From the NCBI GenBank assembly GCA_035290025.1, contig DATDVL010000007.1, forward strand, positions 1 through 9,106: a DNA stretch of 9,106 bases, read 5' to 3'. The position numbers and the translations under genes were made by a program. Origin of the DNA: DATDVL01 sp035290025. Its GTDB lineage: Archaea > Nanobdellota > Nanobdellia > SCGC-AAA011-G17 > DATDVL01. How positions within the stretch are numbered: position 1 is the stretch's first letter; the number at the start of each line of letters is the position of its first letter. The notes under the pieces were generated by a model. It had not been told where the DNA came from. It saw only the letters and a list, made by a program, of their open reading frames with translations, and made no database searches. Below are positions 1 to 5,905 of the stretch, piece after piece.

Positions 1-1
1 T

Positions 2-367
2 GGTTTGACAAGAGAAGGTTTAGTTCCTATTATGGTGCATCGTCCTGAGGATGTTGATAAGTTACAACAACCGTTTATTATTGCTCATACTGTTGGTTTG
101 AAGAAGCGTGTTCTTATTGTTAAGAAAGCGTTGGAGAAGAAGTTGCGTATCTTGAATGTTAAGGATTTGCAAGCGTTCCTTACATCGGTTGAGCAGTCGT
201 TAAAGTTGCGTAAGCAGGGTAAGTCTACTCGTCGTTCTGCGAAGAATAAGTCTCAGGAAGATTCTAAGAAGGCTGCTGCGAAATCGGAAAAGAAGGAAGA
301 GTCTGTTGAGGAGAAGGAGCAGCGCGAGAAGGAAGAGAAGAAGAAAGTATTGGAGGCGAAAGCATGA
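2..367 (+). CDS. rpl32e: 50S ribosomal protein eL32 (L32e), 5' end outside window
   Basis: This is the C-terminal part of large-subunit protein eL32. The reading frame is open to the left edge, so the real start is upstream; the TTG at 5 is only an internal leucine. The visible protein begins in the conserved stretch that in the family precedes the V-H-x-x-x-D-V segment (here GLTREGLVPIMVHRPEDV), followed by A-H-T-V-G and a basic helix, as in archaeal eL32. Roughly the last 48 residues form a low-complexity tail of Lys, Glu, Ala and Ser that is not part of the conserved fold and is probably disordered. The stop TGA overlaps the ATG of the eL19 gene (ATGA at 364-367), which suggests coupled translation. 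Gene order (eL32, eL19, uL18, uS5) is the normal archaeal one and supports the call independently. Confidence 0.9.
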   Translation, partial: GLTREGLVPIMVHRPEDVDKLQQPFIIAHTVGLKKRVLIVKKALEKKLRILNVKDLQAFLTSVEQSLKLRKQGKSTRRSAKNKSQEDSKKAAAKSEKKEESVEEKEQREKEEKKKVLEAKA

Positions 368-852
368 AATTCCTCACGCAGCGTAGACTAGCAGCTTCTA
401 TTTTGAAGACTTCTCCGCAAAAAGTTTGGTTTGATCCTGCTCATTTGGGTGATATTAAAGATGCTATTACGAAGAATGATGTTCGTGGTTTGATTGTTAA
501 GAATATTATTTGTAAGGTGCAGACGGTTGGTTACTCTCATGGTCGTACGCGTGCAGTATTGAAGCAAAAGCGTAAGGGTCGCCGTCAGGGTCATGGTAGT
601 ATTAAGGGTAGTCGGCATGCTCGTTTGTCGAAGAAGGCTGCTTGGGCTGCTCGTATTCGTGCACAGCGTAAGCTTTTAAAGGCCTTGAGAGAGCAGGGTA
701 GTATTCCTACAGCTGTCTATGCACGGTTGTACAGTATGGCTAAGGGGGGCTTTTTCAGGTCTCGCCATCATATTAATTTATACATAGAAGAACACGGATT
801 GGTACAAGGAAAAAATGAACCGAAGAAAGAAAGCAGTAGCGTATCGTCGTAA
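364..852 (+). CDS. rpl19e: 50S ribosomal protein eL19 (L19e)
   Basis: This encodes eL19 (162 residues), an RNA-binding protein of the archaeal and eukaryotic large subunit. The family hallmarks appear in order: QRRLAA near residues 6-11, VWFDP at 21-25, the basic stretch KRKGRRQGHGS around 69-79, a long arginine/lysine-rich helix (about 88-110), and RLYSMAKGGFFRSR at 121-134. The ATG start is set by GGAGG at 352-356, seven bases upstream, and overlaps the eL32 stop. The last dozen residues are Ser/Lys/Glu-rich and unconserved. They are encoded in the 38 bases (815-852) that also encode the uL18 N-terminus in another frame, so this tail may exist because of the overlap. Confidence 0.96.
   Translation: MKFLTQRRLAASILKTSPQKVWFDPAHLGDIKDAITKNDVRGLIVKNIICKVQTVGYSHGRTRAVLKQKRKGRRQGHGSIKGSRHARLSKKAAWAARIRAQRKLLKALREQGSIPTAVYARLYSMAKGGFFRSRHHINLYIEEHGLVQGKNEPKKESSSVSS
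806..810 (+). promoter_or_regulatory. Shine-Dalgarno site for rpl18 inside rpl19e
   Basis: AAGGA lies four bases before the ATG at 815, within the eL19 coding sequence. It supports starting uL18 at 815 and so supports a true 38-base gene overlap. The resulting N-terminus leads directly into the RRKREGKTDY motif expected very near the start of archaeal uL18. Confidence 0.6.
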
Positions 853-1303
853 GCGCGAAGGCAAGACGGATTATCGTAAGCGTCTGGAGTTGTTGAAGTC
901 AGGCGTACCTCGTTTGGTAGTTCGTGCTTCGTTGAAGAATGTTCGTGCGCAGATTATTGAGTATCATCCTGATGGTGATCGTGTTATTGTTTCTGCTGAT
1001 ACGCATGAGTTGATGAAGAAGTTCGGTTTGCAAAAAGCTCGTCGTAATACAGTTACTGCCTACTTGGTTGGTTTGTTAGTGGGTAAGAAGGCTCTTGTGA
1101 AGAAGGTTGCTCATGCTATTTTGGATGTGGGTATTCAGACGCCTATGAAGAATGCTTTAGTGTATGCTGCGTTGAAGGGTGCTGTTGATGCGGGTGTTAA
1201 GGTTCCTCATGATCCTGCTATTATTCCTGATCAGAAGCGTTTGCAAGGAGAACATTTAAAAGTGTCTGAGTTTGCTCAGGTTAAATCGAGGGTGGTTAAA
1301 TAA
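815..1303 (+). CDS. rpl18: 50S ribosomal protein uL18
   Basis: This encodes uL18 (162 residues), which binds 5S rRNA together with uL5 in the central protuberance. The archaeal N-terminal signature RRKREGKTDYRKRLELLKSG spans residues 11-30, followed by PRLVVRASLKNVRAQIIEY (32-50), the main RNA-binding strand region. The AYLVGLLVGKKAL helix (82-94) and a GEHLKV element near 145-150 complete the archaeal form. It is somewhat shorter than many archaeal homologues because the C-terminal extension is short. It overlaps rpl19e by 38 bases and is followed by one spacer base before the uS5 ATG. Codon choice is strongly biased to GGT, CGT, TTG and AAG, as in its neighbours. Confidence 0.95.
   Translation: MNRRKKAVAYRRKREGKTDYRKRLELLKSGVPRLVVRASLKNVRAQIIEYHPDGDRVIVSADTHELMKKFGLQKARRNTVTAYLVGLLVGKKALVKKVAHAILDVGIQTPMKNALVYAALKGAVDAGVKVPHDPAIIPDQKRLQGEHLKVSEFAQVKSRVVK
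1288..1295 (+). promoter_or_regulatory. Shine-Dalgarno site for rps5
   Basis: GAGGGTGG ends nine bases before the ATG at 1305. It picks this ATG over an in-frame TTG at 1272, which would need an overlap with rpl18 and has no such site. Confidence 0.6.
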
Positions 1304-1304
1304 T

Positions 1305-2087
1305 ATGGTTGGTGATGTGATTGTTTTGAAGAAGGATGAGATAACGTCGCGTGATGATGTTCCTTTGGGTGTTTCTACGAAGAAGGCTTTCAATCCTGAA
1401 TCTTGGACGCCTATTACAGAGTTGGGTAAGCAGGTGAAGTCAGGTAAGGTTACGAGTATGGATATTATTTTGGATAGGGGTGAGCGTATTTTAGAAGCGG
1501 AGATTGTGGATATGTTGTTGCCTAATTTGGAGCAGGATTATTTGTCTATTGGTCAGAGCAAGGGTAAGTTTGGTGGTGGTAAGAAGTCTATTTGGCGTCA
1601 GACGCAGAAAAAGACTGCTGAAGGTAATAAGCCAACGTTTGCTGCTATGGTCGTTGTGGGTAATCGTGATGGGTATGTTGGTCTTGGTTTTGGTCGTGCT
1701 AAGGAAACAATGCCTGCTCGTGAAAAGGCTTTGAAGAATGCAAAGTTGAATTTGATTAAGGTTCGTCGTGGTTGTGGTTCTTGGGAATGTGGTTGTGGTA
1801 AGCCGCACTCTATTCCTGTTGCTGTCACGTCTCGTTGTGGTTCTGTGGTGTTCACGTTGAAGCCTGCTCCTCAGGGTGCAAGTCTTTCTGCGGAAAAAGA
1901 GTTTGCTAAGGTTCTTGCTTTGGCAGGTATTCATGATATTTATTCCAAGACGTTTGGTCAGACGCGTACAAAAATGAATGTTTTGAAGTCGGGTTTCCAG
2001 GCGTTGCGTGCGATTAATCAGATTAGGATCCCTATTGCGTATCATGAAAAGGGTGGCGTTATTGATGGCGCCATGAAGAAGGAATAA
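1305..2087 (+). CDS. rps5: 30S ribosomal protein uS5
   Basis: This encodes uS5 (260 residues), the only small-subunit protein in the window, which acts in decoding fidelity near the mRNA entry site. The double-stranded-RNA-binding-like N-domain starts around residue 58 and includes EAEIVDMLLP (64-73) and VVVGNRDGYVGLGFGRAKE (116-134). The archaeal/eukaryotic cysteine segment RRGCGSWECGCGKPHS follows at 154-169, and the C-terminal domain runs to about 230. Before the conserved W-T-P-I-T-E-L-G (34-41) there are about 30 poorly conserved residues, an N-terminal extension relative to the core. The stop is two bases before the uL30 ATG, consistent with operon translation. Confidence 0.96.
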   Translation: MVGDVIVLKKDEITSRDDVPLGVSTKKAFNPESWTPITELGKQVKSGKVTSMDIILDRGERILEAEIVDMLLPNLEQDYLSIGQSKGKFGGGKKSIWRQTQKKTAEGNKPTFAAMVVVGNRDGYVGLGFGRAKETMPAREKALKNAKLNLIKVRRGCGSWECGCGKPHSIPVAVTSRCGSVVFTLKPAPQGASLSAEKEFAKVLALAGIHDIYSKTFGQTRTKMNVLKSGFQALRAINQIRIPIAYHEKGGVIDGAMKKE

Positions 2088-2089
2088 TT

Positions 2090-2566
2090 ATGGAACAGCG
2101 TCATATTGCACTTATTCGTTTGAAAGGTCAGGGTAATTTACGTCCGGAGATTGTTGCGACATTTAAGGCGTTGCGTTTGTTCAAGAAGCAGTATTGTACT
2201 ATTATCCCTAATACTCCTGAGTATGTTGGCATGTTGCGTGTCATTAAGGACTGTGCTACGTGGGGGGAAATTTCTCCCGATGTGTTTAAGCAGTTGTTGT
2301 TGAAGCGTGGCAGGCTTGCTCGTAAGAAGTCGTTGACGGAAGTGTATGTGAAGGAGCATGCGAAAATGTCTATTGATGATTTTGTGAAGAGTTTCTTTTC
2401 TTTCAAGAGTACGCTTACGGTTATTCCTGGTTTGAAATTATTTTTCCGTTTGTCTCCTCCTCGTAAGGGTTTGGAGAAGAAGGGTGTTAAGGCTGATTAT
2501 AGTCTTGGTGGTGCTTTAGGGTATCGTAAAGATCAGATTAATGATTTGTTGATGAGGATGATATAA
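2090..2566 (+). CDS. rpl30: 50S ribosomal protein uL30
   Basis: This encodes uL30 (158 residues) in its long archaeal/eukaryotic form. An N-terminal strand IALIRLKGQGNLRPE (6-20) opens the ferredoxin-like core, and the archaeal C-terminal region contains LSPPRKGLE (121-129) and GGALGYRKDQIN (140-151), which are strongly conserved in archaeal homologues. A start at 2090 is supported by AAGGA at 2079-2083, six bases upstream. It sits between uS5 and uL15 as in nearly all archaea, with spacers of two bases before and one base after it. Confidence 0.95.
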   Translation: MEQRHIALIRLKGQGNLRPEIVATFKALRLFKKQYCTIIPNTPEYVGMLRVIKDCATWGEISPDVFKQLLLKRGRLARKKSLTEVYVKEHAKMSIDDFVKSFFSFKSTLTVIPGLKLFFRLSPPRKGLEKKGVKADYSLGGALGYRKDQINDLLMRMI

Positions 2567-2567
2567 T

Positions 2568-2972
2568 ATGCCTACGAATAAGCGTAAGAAGAATTCTCGT
2601 CAGAAGGGTTCCCATACGTATGGTTGGGGTTCTAAGAAGAAGCATCGCGGTTCTGGTAATCGTGGTGGTTTTGGTATGGCAGGTACGGGTAAGCGTGCTG
2701 ATCAGAAGAAGTCGTTGATTTTACGTATATATGGTACGTCATATTTTGGTAAGCGTGGTTTCCATATGCCGCAGGGTACGACGCATCCTGTTCATGCTAT
2801 TAATATTGTTGATCTTCCAGTGCAAAAAGAAGTTAATTTGACAGAGCTTGGTTTTGATAAGTTGTTGTCCAAGGGTAAGGTCACGATGGCTATGAAGGTC
2901 ATTGTTGTTGCTTGTTCTGCGAAGGCTCGTCAAAAAATTGAGGCTGCTGGAGGTCAGGTGGTTTCGGAGTAA
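2568..2972 (+). CDS. rpl15: 50S ribosomal protein uL15
   Basis: This encodes uL15 (134 residues), a large-subunit assembly protein whose glycine/arginine-rich N-terminal arm threads through 23S rRNA. The arm is plain at residues 5-45: HTYGWGSKKKHRGSGNRGG followed by more Gly/Arg. The globular C-terminal domain has the family ending CSAKARQKIEAAGGQVV at 116-132. Length and motifs match archaeal uL15. The start ATG has GAGG at 2554-2557, ten bases upstream, and lies one base after the uL30 stop. SecY follows after four bases. Confidence 0.95.
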   Translation: MPTNKRKKNSRQKGSHTYGWGSKKKHRGSGNRGGFGMAGTGKRADQKKSLILRIYGTSYFGKRGFHMPQGTTHPVHAINIVDLPVQKEVNLTELGFDKLLSKGKVTMAMKVIVVACSAKARQKIEAAGGQVVSE

Positions 2973-2976
2973 TCGC

Positions 2977-4383
2977 ATGGGCATTATCCGTACCTTAATG
3001 ACTATTATTCCTGAGGTTCGTCCTCCGGGTCAGCGTTTATTGTTTGGTGCTAAGTTAAAGTGGACGTTGATTGTTCTTGTTGCTTTTCTTATTTTGTCTG
3101 CCATGCCGTTGATTGGTTTAGGGCAGAATGCGTTGTCACAGTTCGAATCATTGTCGATTATTTTGGGTGCTTCTTTTGGTTCTATGATGTCTTTGGGTAT
3201 TGGTCCTATTGTTACTGCTTCTATTATTTTGCAGTTGTTGGCAGGTTCGAAAATTATTAAGGTTGATACGTCTTCGCAGGAGGGTCGTGAATACTTCCAG
3301 GGTTTGCAAAAAATATTTTCTGTGTTTTTTATTATTTTTGAGGCATTAATTTATGTTTTCATGGGTGGTTTGTCTCCTGCTGCTGAGTTTGCGGGTACGT
3401 CCCAGTTTCTTATTTTAGAATTGGGTTTAGTTTTCCAGTTAATCTTGGGTGGTTTTTTGGTTTTGTATATGGATGATATTTTGGGTAAGTATGGTTTGGC
3501 TTCGGGTATTTCGTTGTTTATCGTTGCGGGTGTTGCTTCGTCCATTTTTGTTCGTGCATTTTCTCCGTTGACGTCTGCGGGTACGTGGGCTTTCGGTTCT
3601 GGTCAGGCTCCTATTGGTCAGGTGTGGGTTTTGTTCACGAGTTTGATGTCGGGTAATCCCAGTGGTGCTGTGCTTGCGTTGTCTGATATTGTTGCGACGA
3701 TTGTTATTTTTGTTGTTTCTGTGTATGTGCAGGCGATGAAGGTGGAGATTCCTTTGTCGTTCGGAAGAATTCGTGGTCATGGTGTTCGTTGGCCGTTGAA
3801 GTTTATGTACACATCTAACATCCCTGTTATTTTGGTTGCTGCATTGATGGCAAATATTCAGTTGTGGGCTCGTTTGTTGGAGAAGTGGGGGTATCCTATT
3901 TTGGGTACGTTTGCGGGGAGTACGCCTGCTTCTGGTTTGGTTGCGTGGATGTTTTCTCCTCATATTCCTCAGGCTATTATTACTAATACGTTTGGTTGGT
4001 TGCAGTTCGGGCAGTCTATAGTTTATCTTATGATTATGCTTGTCGGTGCTGTTGTTTTTTCCTGGTTCTGGGTGCAAACATCAGGCATGGACGCTGCTTC
4101 TCAGGCGAAGCAGATGATGTCTTCTGGTTTGCAGATTCCTGGTTTCCGTCGCGATGAACGTGTTTTAGAGCAGATTTTGGATCGTTATATTAAGCCGTTG
4201 ACGATTATGGGTGCTGTCGCGGTTGGTTTGTTGGCTGCAGGTGCTGACTTGTTGGGTGCTTTGTCTCGTGGTACGGGTATTTTGTTGGCAGTCATGATTG
4301 TGTATAAGATGTATGAAGATGTTGCTCAGCAGCATTTAATGGATATGAATCCTGCGATGCGTAAAATAATGGGTGGTGAATGA
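2977..4383 (+). CDS. secY: Protein translocase subunit SecY (Sec61 alpha)
   Basis: This is the channel-forming subunit of the Sec translocon in the cell membrane (468 residues, ten membrane segments). An amphipathic N-terminus containing the P-E-V-R-P-P element precedes TM1 (about 27-48), followed by the plug region (53-66) and the signature ILGASFGSMMSLGIGPIVTA (62-81) leading into TM2. TM3 to TM5 lie near 112-131, 143-165 and 173-193, and TM6 near 235-254. The basic cytosolic loop with EIPLSFGRIRGHG (257-269) and SNIPVIL (280-286) marks the ribosome-docking loop and TM7. A second docking loop, RRDERVLEQILDRYI (391-405), precedes TM9 and TM10. The ATG at 2977 is chosen because GGAG (2966-2969) lies seven bases upstream and it starts right after uL15; an in-frame upstream TTG would lie deep inside rpl15. 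The adk gene that often follows secY in archaea is absent. Confidence 0.96.
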   Translation: MGIIRTLMTIIPEVRPPGQRLLFGAKLKWTLIVLVAFLILSAMPLIGLGQNALSQFESLSIILGASFGSMMSLGIGPIVTASIILQLLAGSKIIKVDTSSQEGREYFQGLQKIFSVFFIIFEALIYVFMGGLSPAAEFAGTSQFLILELGLVFQLILGGFLVLYMDDILGKYGLASGISLFIVAGVASSIFVRAFSPLTSAGTWAFGSGQAPIGQVWVLFTSLMSGNPSGAVLALSDIVATIVIFVVSVYVQAMKVEIPLSFGRIRGHGVRWPLKFMYTSNIPVILVAALMANIQLWARLLEKWGYPILGTFAGSTPASGLVAWMFSPHIPQAIITNTFGWLQFGQSIVYLMIMLVGAVVFSWFWVQTSGMDAASQAKQMMSSGLQIPGFRRDERVLEQILDRYIKPLTIMGAVAVGLLAAGADLLGALSRGTGILLAVMIVYKMYEDVAQQHLMDMNPAMRKIMGGE

Positions 4384-4853
4384 TGGTTTTTTTGCAATCT
4401 TTTTTTGATAAAGTTTTTTTCTTCCATGATTTGGTCTCACCGTTTATGGGTGTTGTTATTATTTCTGTTATTATGACCTTGTTGAGCACGTTGGCGTACA
4501 AGTTTTTGACGAATCAGTCGCAGATGAAGACTTTGAAGGAAGAGTTGAAGTCTTTGCAGTCGCAGATGAAGGAGCATAAGGAGAATCGTGAGCGTGTTAT
4601 GGAGTTGCAGAAGTTGGCTATGGAGAAAAATTTGGTGTATATGAAACATTCTTTCCGTCCCATGTTGTTTACCTTTGTTCCTTTGATTGTTATTTTTGGT
4701 TGGATTCGGGAAACATTTGGCGCCCCTGCTGGTCAGCCTTCTCCTATTTTGATAGATCTTCCTTTGCTTCCTGGTTTGACCTGGATTTGGGTCTATATCA
4801 TCGTTTCTTTGCTTGCCAGCATGTTGATTAGAAAGCTTTTTAAAATACACTAA
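4380..4853 (+). CDS. EMC3/YidC-like membrane insertase (DUF106 family)
   Basis: This is a 157-residue membrane protein of the DUF106 family, the archaeal relatives of EMC3, TMCO1 and Oxa1/YidC that insert proteins into membranes. The expected order is visible: TM1 (about 21-43), a charged Gln/Glu/Lys coiled coil (46-80), then TM2 in the typical MKHSFRPMLFTFVPLIVIFGW segment (88-108) and TM3 with the tryptophan pair (134-151). The first ATG overlaps the SecY stop. The second ATG at 4383 has better spacing from GGTGG (4372-4376), so the first methionine may not be used. Overlap with secY implies coupled production of channel and insertase, in line with a shared role in co-translational insertion. 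The first dozen codons contain three T7 runs. Confidence 0.85.
   Translation: MMVFLQSFFDKVFFFHDLVSPFMGVVIISVIMTLLSTLAYKFLTNQSQMKTLKEELKSLQSQMKEHKENRERVMELQKLAMEKNLVYMKHSFRPMLFTFVPLIVIFGWIRETFGAPAGQPSPILIDLPLLPGLTWIWVYIIVSLLASMLIRKLFKIH
4387..4420 (+). terminator. Triple T7 tract, possible internal terminator or attenuator
   Basis: Runs of seven T lie at 4387-4393, 4400-4406 and 4414-4420, immediately after the secY stop and inside the first codons of the EMC3-like gene. Archaeal transcription termination relies on T-rich tracts on the non-template strand, so partial termination here is plausible. Alternatively the runs only reflect Phe codons. No hairpin is evident. Confidence 0.3.
4837..4846 (+). 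promoter_or_regulatory. TATA box of the rpl34e-rpl14e-pfdA unit
   Basis: TTTTTAAAAT is centred about 25 bases before the ATG at 4867. It is preceded by purine-rich GAAAG (4831-4835), which could be the TFB-binding element. It lies inside the end of the EMC3-like gene. No Shine-Dalgarno site precedes rpl34e, which fits initiation at or just before the ATG on a leaderless mRNA. Confidence 0.5.
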
Positions 4854-4866
4854 AAGCAATGTTTTC

Positions 4867-5151
4867 ATGGCAGAAGACCGTGTTAAGACTCGTTCCTTAC
4901 GTCGTAAGAAAGTAAAGCTTGCGGGAAGTAAGATCGTGGTGCATTATGTTCGTCGTAGACCGTCTGCTGCTGAGTGTGCGGGTTGTCATAAATCTTTGTT
5001 GACGGTTCCTCGTGTTTTGCCGAAGCAGATGCAGAAGCTTACGCGTTCTGCTCGTCGTCCTACGCGTCCTTTTGGTGGTTTTTATTGTTCTTCGTGTATG
5101 CGTCAATTGATGGTTGTTAAGGCTCGTGCCTTGCGGGGTGAAGTCGCATGA
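4867..5151 (+). CDS. rpl34e: 50S ribosomal protein eL34 (L34e)
   Basis: This encodes eL34 (94 residues), a zinc-binding large-subunit protein. Family features are TRSLRRKKVKL (8-18), VHYVRRRPS (25-33), the first Cys pair CAGC (37-40), the basic KLTRSARRPTRPFGG segment (57-71) and the second pair CSSC (74-77), giving a four-cysteine zinc site. The start has no Shine-Dalgarno site but has a TATA-like box about 25 bases upstream, so this gene probably heads a separate transcript. The stop overlaps the eL14 start (ATGA at 5148). In many archaea a cytidylate kinase gene lies between eL34 and eL14; here they are fused tip to tail. Confidence 0.94.
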   Translation: MAEDRVKTRSLRRKKVKLAGSKIVVHYVRRRPSAAECAGCHKSLLTVPRVLPKQMQKLTRSARRPTRPFGGFYCSSCMRQLMVVKARALRGEVA

Positions 5152-5444
5152 TGCAGCTTGGCCGAGTTTGTTTGAAGATTGCTGGTCGTGATGCTGGTCA
5201 GCATGCAGTTATTATTGGTGTTGCTGATAAGATGGTGTTGGTTGATGGTCAGGTTCGTCGTCGTAAGTGTAATCCGCATCATTTGGAACCGTTGGCACAG
5301 ACGGTTGATATTGTTGAGAATGCTTCTCATGAGCAGGTTGTTGCTGCGTTGCAGGGTTTAGGTATTGCTGTTGTTGAGCGTAAGCCGAAGTTGAAGAAGG
5401 CTGAGCCAGTTGTTGAGAGTTCTGCCAAGAAGAGTAAAAAATGA
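5148..5444 (+). CDS. rpl14e: 50S ribosomal protein eL14 (L14e)
   Basis: This encodes eL14 (98 residues). The KOW-type SH3-like barrel starts at GRVCLKIAGRDAG (5-17) and continues through VLVDGQVRRRKCNPHHLEP (30-48), which is diagnostic for eL14. The tail from about 78 is Lys/Ser-rich. Two ATGs are adjacent (5148 and 5151). GGGG at 5135-5138 is nine bases from the first, which is preferred and overlaps the eL34 stop. cbf5 (tRNA/rRNA pseudouridine synthase), which often follows eL14 in archaea, is not here; prefoldin alpha takes the place, again with an ATGA overlap. Confidence 0.93.
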   Translation: MMQLGRVCLKIAGRDAGQHAVIIGVADKMVLVDGQVRRRKCNPHHLEPLAQTVDIVENASHEQVVAALQGLGIAVVERKPKLKKAEPVVESSAKKSKK

Positions 5445-5875
5445 ACGAAGCTGTTCAGGAAAAATATTTCGAATTTCAGATGTTGCAGCAGCAGGTTGAG
5501 CAGTTGCGTCAGCAGCAGGCTATGGTTGAGCGTCAGTTGCAAGAACTTTCTAATTTGAAGGATTCTTTGTCAGGTGTTGTTGTTGCTAAGAAGGGTGTTG
5601 AGGTTTTGGTTCCTTTGGGTGTGGGTGTTTTTGTTCGTGCTTCGTTGTTGAAGAATGATGAGGTGATCATGAATGTTGGTTCTAAAATGGTTGTGGTGAA
5701 GTCTGTTGCTGATGCTCAGAAGGTTGTTGATAAACAGGTTGTTGAGGCGAAGATTGCTGTTGAGGAGTTGCAGGGTCATGGTGTGAAGATGGGCGCTCGT
5801 ATGCAGGCGTTGCAGGAAGAGTTGCAGGTGATGGTTGAGGAGCAGCAGAAGTCTCATAAAGATCATAAGCATTAG
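5441..5875 (+). CDS. pfdA: Prefoldin subunit alpha
   Basis: This is the alpha subunit of prefoldin, the jellyfish-shaped cytosolic chaperone (two alpha and four beta subunits) that captures unfolded proteins and passes them to the thermosome. The 144-residue protein has a heptad-rich N-terminal coiled coil (about 4-45), two beta-hairpins with VEVLVPLGVGVFVRA (53-67) and NVGSKMVVVKS (78-88), and a C-terminal coiled coil (90-136). The short tail is Lys/His-rich. The ATG overlaps the eL14 stop (ATGA) and has only a weak purine stretch upstream, so coupling to eL14 translation is likely. In other archaea pfdA more often sits with eL39, eL31 and IF6; linkage to eL34-eL14 is a less usual arrangement. 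Confidence 0.9.
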   Translation: MNEAVQEKYFEFQMLQQQVEQLRQQQAMVERQLQELSNLKDSLSGVVVAKKGVEVLVPLGVGVFVRASLLKNDEVIMNVGSKMVVVKSVADAQKVVDKQVVEAKIAVEELQGHGVKMGARMQALQEELQVMVEEQQKSHKDHKH

Positions 5876-5878
5876 TAC

Positions 5879-5884
5879 TTTTTT
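5879..5884 (+). terminator. T6 tract after pfdA
   Basis: Six T residues start four bases after the pfdA stop. In archaea a short non-template T tract can end transcription. It is a weak call because the next gene has no clear TATA box and may be read from the same transcript. Confidence 0.3.
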
Positions 5885-5889
5885 GAGAT

Positions 5890-5895
5890 GGGGGT
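5890..5895 (+). promoter_or_regulatory. G-rich ribosome-binding site of the unknown gene
   Basis: GGGGGT can pair with the 16S anti-Shine-Dalgarno sequence using a G-U pair. It is ten bases from the ATG at 5906 and four from an in-frame TTG at 5900, so it supports a start here without deciding between the two. Confidence 0.4.
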
Positions 5896-5905
5896 ATAGT
5901 TGGCT

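Noticed and set aside
1272..1304. Upstream TTG start for uS5
   Set aside because: GAGGGTGG at 1288-1295 places the start at ATG 1305; the extra residues come from the uL18 end in another frame.
1491..2045. Minus-strand open frame of 184 codons opposite uS5
   Set aside because: Same artefact: Thr/Arg/Leu-rich translation within a clearly conserved gene on the other strand.
2902..2976. Upstream TTG start for SecY
   Set aside because: It would overlap most of the uL15 C-terminus and add a non-conserved basic leader. The ATG at 2977 has a proper ribosome site and gives the normal SecY N-terminus.
3439..4077. Long open frame on the minus strand (212 codons)
   Set aside because: It lies wholly opposite secY. 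Its translation is Asn/Arg/Thr-rich nonsense produced by the shortage of TTA, CTA and TCA on the + strand.
1..5875. Repeated CGTAAG and GGTAAG hexamers as possible repeats or motifs
   Set aside because: They are Arg-Lys and Gly-Lys codon pairs in frame, expected from basic ribosomal proteins with strong codon bias.
5876..5905. TATA box for the unknown gene at 5906
   Set aside because: The stretch is T-rich without a TATA-like core, and a Shine-Dalgarno-like site is present instead, so a separate promoter is not supported.
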